This document shows, one piece after another, positions 39,966 to 42,725 of a DNA stretch of 42,725 nt. Below the pieces are notes generated by a model. The model was given only the letters and a program-made list of their open reading frames with translations, ran no database searches and was not told where the DNA came from. The stretch is from the NCBI GenBank assembly GCA_030849805.1, contig JASANZ010002078.1:1-42725 (forward strand). The letters run 5' to 3'. The translations under genes were made by a program, and so were the position numbers. Origin of the DNA: Sergeia podlipaevii (taxonomy: Eukaryota; Euglenozoa; Kinetoplastea; Trypanosomatida; Trypanosomatidae). Within the stretch, counting starts at the first letter, position 1. Each line of letters starts with the position of its first letter.

Positions 39966-42725
39966 CTAACTCTTCTTAAAAGAAGCATGGTGAGGTCTGT
40001 CATCCTCCAACTCACCACTAATCTTAAGGAACACCTGCTCAATGGAAGTTTGCGACACGCTGTAGTCTGTGATATGCAGTCGCACCTTCGCCTTCTGCAG
40101 AGAACGGAATACGTGAGACAAGATGACTTCAGGGGGCAGCGTGTAAACAAATCGTTCACCCTTACACTCGCTAAGCTCCGCATCAGAAAGATTTTTACGA
40201 ACCCACCGTCGTAGCCTACCGCAGTACTTCTCCTTGCTCACTCGCACAGTCATTTCAAAGCCAGTGCCGTACTTCTTCTTCAAGTGCGTCTTATCGCCGA
40301 TACACCTGAGCGTGCCATCCACCATAATAGCCACGCGATGTGCGAGGGCCTCCACCTCTTCCAGATGGTGCGTCGTCAGCACCACTGAACTGTTATCGGC
40401 CACTTTTTCAATGGCATTCCACAGGCCTCGGCGAGCTACAGGGTCCATGCCAGCAGACGGCTCATCCAGGAATACCACACTAGGACCACCAACAAGAGAC
40501 ATGGCAAACGAAAGCTTCCTGCGGTTACCACCAGAGAGCTGAGAAGAGAGGGAGCTGCGGTACAGAGAGAGCTCACACATCCGGAGAAGAGTACCAACCA
40601 CATTGTCACGTTGATGATAAACGATGCCTCGCACACCAGCGTAGAGCCTCAAGTGTTCCTCCACCGTCAGCAAGTCCAGCGTGGCGTCAAACTGCGGGCA
40701 GTACCCGATGCACTGAAGAGCCTCTGCGCTATCGTCCACGACGTCATATCCACATATATATGCGCTACCGCTGGTAGGGTTGAACTCTTGGCAAAGGATG
40801 GAGATGGCCGTAGTCTTGCCGGCGCCGTTGGTGCCCAAGAAGCCAAACACCTCGCCAGGCATCACGCCAAAAGTGATGTTCCGCACCGCCTCCTTTCCAT
40901 TGGGATACACCTTGCGCAGGTCCACGACTCTGACCATGTCGTTGTGCTCGTCCTTCTCTTCCAGTGCGTAGATCGCCTCTCGTTCCTCCTCAACATCAGA
41001 GTCCTCGTCACTGATCTCCTGCGGCCGTGCATTCCGGTCGTAGTTGCGTTTTTGGCCCCACGTGCGACGCGCAGGATGATCAATAATGAGGGTAAAGATG
41101 GCAAAGACGGGAATTTCGATCGCCATATACACGCAGACCCAGCCGAGCGTGTCCATGTCCCACAGTTTGATTGGAAGGCCAATGTCCTGCTCATGCGTGA
41201 GGACTGCCATATTGATGATTCCCTCACCAATTGAAAAGCTGGGAATTATGCGGGTAAAGAACCGCAGCTTCTTCGCTGCGTTGGAAGTGTTTGGAAGCAG
41301 TGTCAGCACGTATACAATCATCACCAGTAGAAATCCAGTGACAAAGCTGAACGCCAGTACAACTGTCTGTGCAGTGGAATGCTCCTTGAATGCAAAGCTA
41401 CACACGTACGCCCACGTGGTGCTGCACAACCCATAAAGAAAAAAGAGAACAAACGTGCCCCCAAATCGGTCTGGCGCCATGTACTCCCTGCGATTAAAAA
41501 TAACAAAAATGATAATGACAAGAAACATCGTGATCAAATACGCTGCCATGTCAAACAAAAAGTTAGAGAGCCAATAAATGAAAAAACGGAGCCCAGATAC
41601 ATTCTGTAAGTGACGTGCCTTGCACTCACGCTCTTTTACCACCCACGCCACAGGGTTAGACGGAAGAAAAGAAAACGGAATCATAATGATCGCCCCCATC
41701 ACAATCGTCTTCGCGGCGTCCTCCATCACCTTCTCTGATTGCGTGCGCGGCATAGTCCCTGCCACTAGCTTGAAAGCTCCGCGAAATGACGTGAGATGGT
41801 CCCGCATTGACTTGTAAAAGGCATGCATAGATATCGGAGCCTGATGGTACGTAGAAGAGTTGATCAAGTGCACAAAGTTGTGTTCGTTGTCAGTGGTATT
41901 AGCCAACTCTGGATCCTTGCAAAACAGTCCCCCCAGTCGGTGAAGGTTTTGCACAAGGAAGGTGTCAACTTCGTAGTATGACAGATTGAGTGCATTAGGA
42001 AAGTCGTGATGCCTAACAATAAAGGTGTCATAGGCGGCCTTGGAGCCTAGCACCTCGTCGCACCCAGCCATGTCCACCATATACTGCGAGCGATACATGT
42101 CACTGGAGATGACCAGATTGTCAGGGCCACCAAGGTTGATCAGTGAGAGCAGCATAGCGATGAGAATGCACACCATAGGGCACACCAGCTGAAAACACTG
42201 CATACGCCTGTCTCTCAAACCATTCAGCAAACGCTTGAGCATAGATGCCTTAAACTGGCTCCACCACATCGCCGAGCGTGATTCCACAATCTCGCAGTTC
42301 CAGATGAGATTCTCCTGCTTATCAATGACTGCCTGTGATGTCTGCATGAGAGGATCATGCGATTTTATCAGTTGAATGTCGTCCTCTGACACTCTCAGAA
42401 ACACCTCCTCTAGAGTTGTAGCGGAAAGTGAGTATCCACGGACACCAAGTTCTTCCTCCTGATCATCCAGCGCGTCCAGCAGCTCAGGAAACTGACGCAC
42501 AGATTGGTTGGGCAGACGGTACATAGCCTCACAGCCATTCAGCCCAATCAACGTGGCCCCATTGACAGCGCCGAGAACAAGATCATCCAGCGACTCCACA
42601 TCGGCATCATTCAACAGTGATAATGTAATGCTATATCCCACACCAAGGTTTGTCTTGAGAAACAGGCTGCTGCCAGAGCACTTCAGGCGACCCTGGCTCA
42701 TTATTCCAATGCGGTGGCCAAGCAG
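39966..42725 (-). CDS. ABCA-family transporter, C-terminal half (runs off right edge)
   Basis: The frame is open to the window edge: before MSQGRLKCSGSS it reads LLGHRIGI, matching the end of NBD1 in the first ABCA gene (ILGQRIGILSKGRLQCSGSS). The start lies outside the window. What is seen is the NBD1 tail and regulatory region, a hinge, TM7, a lumenal loop of about 200 residues, and a helical bundle (including FLPSNPVAWVVKERECKARH, shared with copy 1). A complete NBD2 follows, with GTNGAGKTT, LSGGNRRKLS, VVFLDEPSAGMD and LTTHHLEEVE. The protein stops soon after NBD2 (HASFKKS), without the acidic tail of the other copy. A paralogue, not an identical duplicate. Confidence 0.95.
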   Translation of the reverse strand: MLGHRIGIMSQGRLKCSGSSLFLKTNLGVGYSITLSLLNDADVESLDDLVLGAVNGATLIGLNGCEAMYRLPNQSVRQFPELLDALDDQEEELGVRGYSLSATTLEEVFLRVSEDDIQLIKSHDPLMQTSQAVIDKQENLIWNCEIVESRSAMWWSQFKASMLKRLLNGLRDRRMQCFQLVCPMVCILIAMLLSLINLGGPDNLVISSDMYRSQYMVDMAGCDEVLGSKAAYDTFIVRHHDFPNALNLSYYEVDTFLVQNLHRLGGLFCKDPELANTTDNEHNFVHLINSSTYHQAPISMHAFYKSMRDHLTSFRGAFKLVAGTMPRTQSEKVMEDAAKTIVMGAIIMIPFSFLPSNPVAWVVKERECKARHLQNVSGLRFFIYWLSNFLFDMAAYLITMFLVIIIFVIFNRREYMAPDRFGGTFVLFFLYGLCSTTWAYVCSFAFKEHSTAQTVVLAFSFVTGFLLVMIVYVLTLLPNTSNAAKKLRFFTRIIPSFSIGEGIINMAVLTHEQDIGLPIKLWDMDTLGWVCVYMAIEIPVFAIFTLIIDHPARRTWGQKRNYDRNARPQEISDEDSDVEEEREAIYALEEKDEHNDMVRVVDLRKVYPNGKEAVRNITFGVMPGEVFGFLGTNGAGKTTAISILCQEFNPTSGSAYICGYDVVDDSAEALQCIGYCPQFDATLDLLTVEEHLRLYAGVRGIVYHQRDNVVGTLLRMCELSLYRSSLSSQLSGGNRRKLSFAMSLVGGPSVVFLDEPSAGMDPVARRGLWNAIEKVADNSSVVLTTHHLEEVEALAHRVAIMVDGTLRCIGDKTHLKKKYGTGFEMTVRVSKEKYCGRLRRWVRKNLSDAELSECKGERFVYTLPPEVILSHVFRSLQKAKVRLHITDYSVSQTSIEQVFLKISGELEDDRPHHASFKKS
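40661..40853. repeat. Near-identical NBD2 block, ABCA copy 2
   Basis: Partner of 31914-32106: about 98% identical over 193 bases including synonymous sites, within paralogues that are otherwise clearly diverged. Confidence 0.88.

Noticed and set aside
1..42725. Strand-switch region, tRNA/rRNA genes, CRISPR or integrated virus
   Set aside because: All supported genes share one strand, and I saw no tRNA-like cloverleaf arms, repeat-spacer array or viral hallmark genes; a tRNA or snoRNA scan was not possible by eye.

Overview
This is a nuclear chromosome segment from a trypanosomatid (kinetoplastid protist). The evidence is organisational and compositional. All well-supported genes lie head-to-tail on the minus strand and are intronless. 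They are separated by AT-rich spacers with long A-runs on the + strand, which read as polypyrimidine tracts on the coding strand, followed by AG acceptors as expected for spliced-leader trans-splicing. The gene content also fits: an N-acylated PI-PLC without a PH domain, a very divergent mitochondrial uL4, a PTS1 (SKL) thioesterase suited to glycosomes, and axonemal proteins. I cannot name the genus. No strand switch, rRNA, tRNA, CRISPR or integrated element is evident. The standard genetic code applies, because reading frames of more than 1800 codons run without interruption.

In genomic (left-to-right) order, the window holds: the N-terminal piece of a type II membrane protein (1-278); a decayed three-finger C2H2 zinc-finger gene (about 1422-2345); phosphoinositide phospholipase C (3448-5553); an SH3 plus coiled-coil protein (5938-7086); a 73-residue protein (7468-7689); a TruD/PUS7-like protein with no visible catalytic motif (7994-9838); mitochondrial ribosomal protein uL4m (10363-11742); a coiled-coil protein (12734-13387); a nodulin-like MFS carrier (14084-15922); the giant central-pair protein PF6/SPAG17 (16464-21965); a second MFS carrier (22546-23826) with a broken paralogue beside it (24279-25510); an armadillo-type protein like radial spoke RSPH14 (25963-27150); an acyl-CoA thioesterase ending in SKL (27634-28626); a small protein with a Gdown1-like motif (29111-29689); a full ABCA transporter (30769-36555); a TatD/TATDN1 nuclease (37348-38370); and the C-terminal half of a second ABCA transporter running off the right edge (39966-42725).

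Neighbours in such a polycistronic unit are co-transcribed but usually not functionally linked. Some themes do recur: flagellar axoneme (PF6, RSPH14-like), mitochondrial translation (uL4m, perhaps the TruD-like protein) and membrane transport (two ABCA, two MFS copies). The most informative signals are two apparent sequence-homogenisation tracts, one between the live MFS gene and its pseudogene and one between the two ABCA genes. The others are the zinc-finger relic, a possible lone plus-strand mini-gene at 22130-22318, and an N-flanked 31-base duplication that looks like an assembly join. I see no convincing wholly new multi-gene system.
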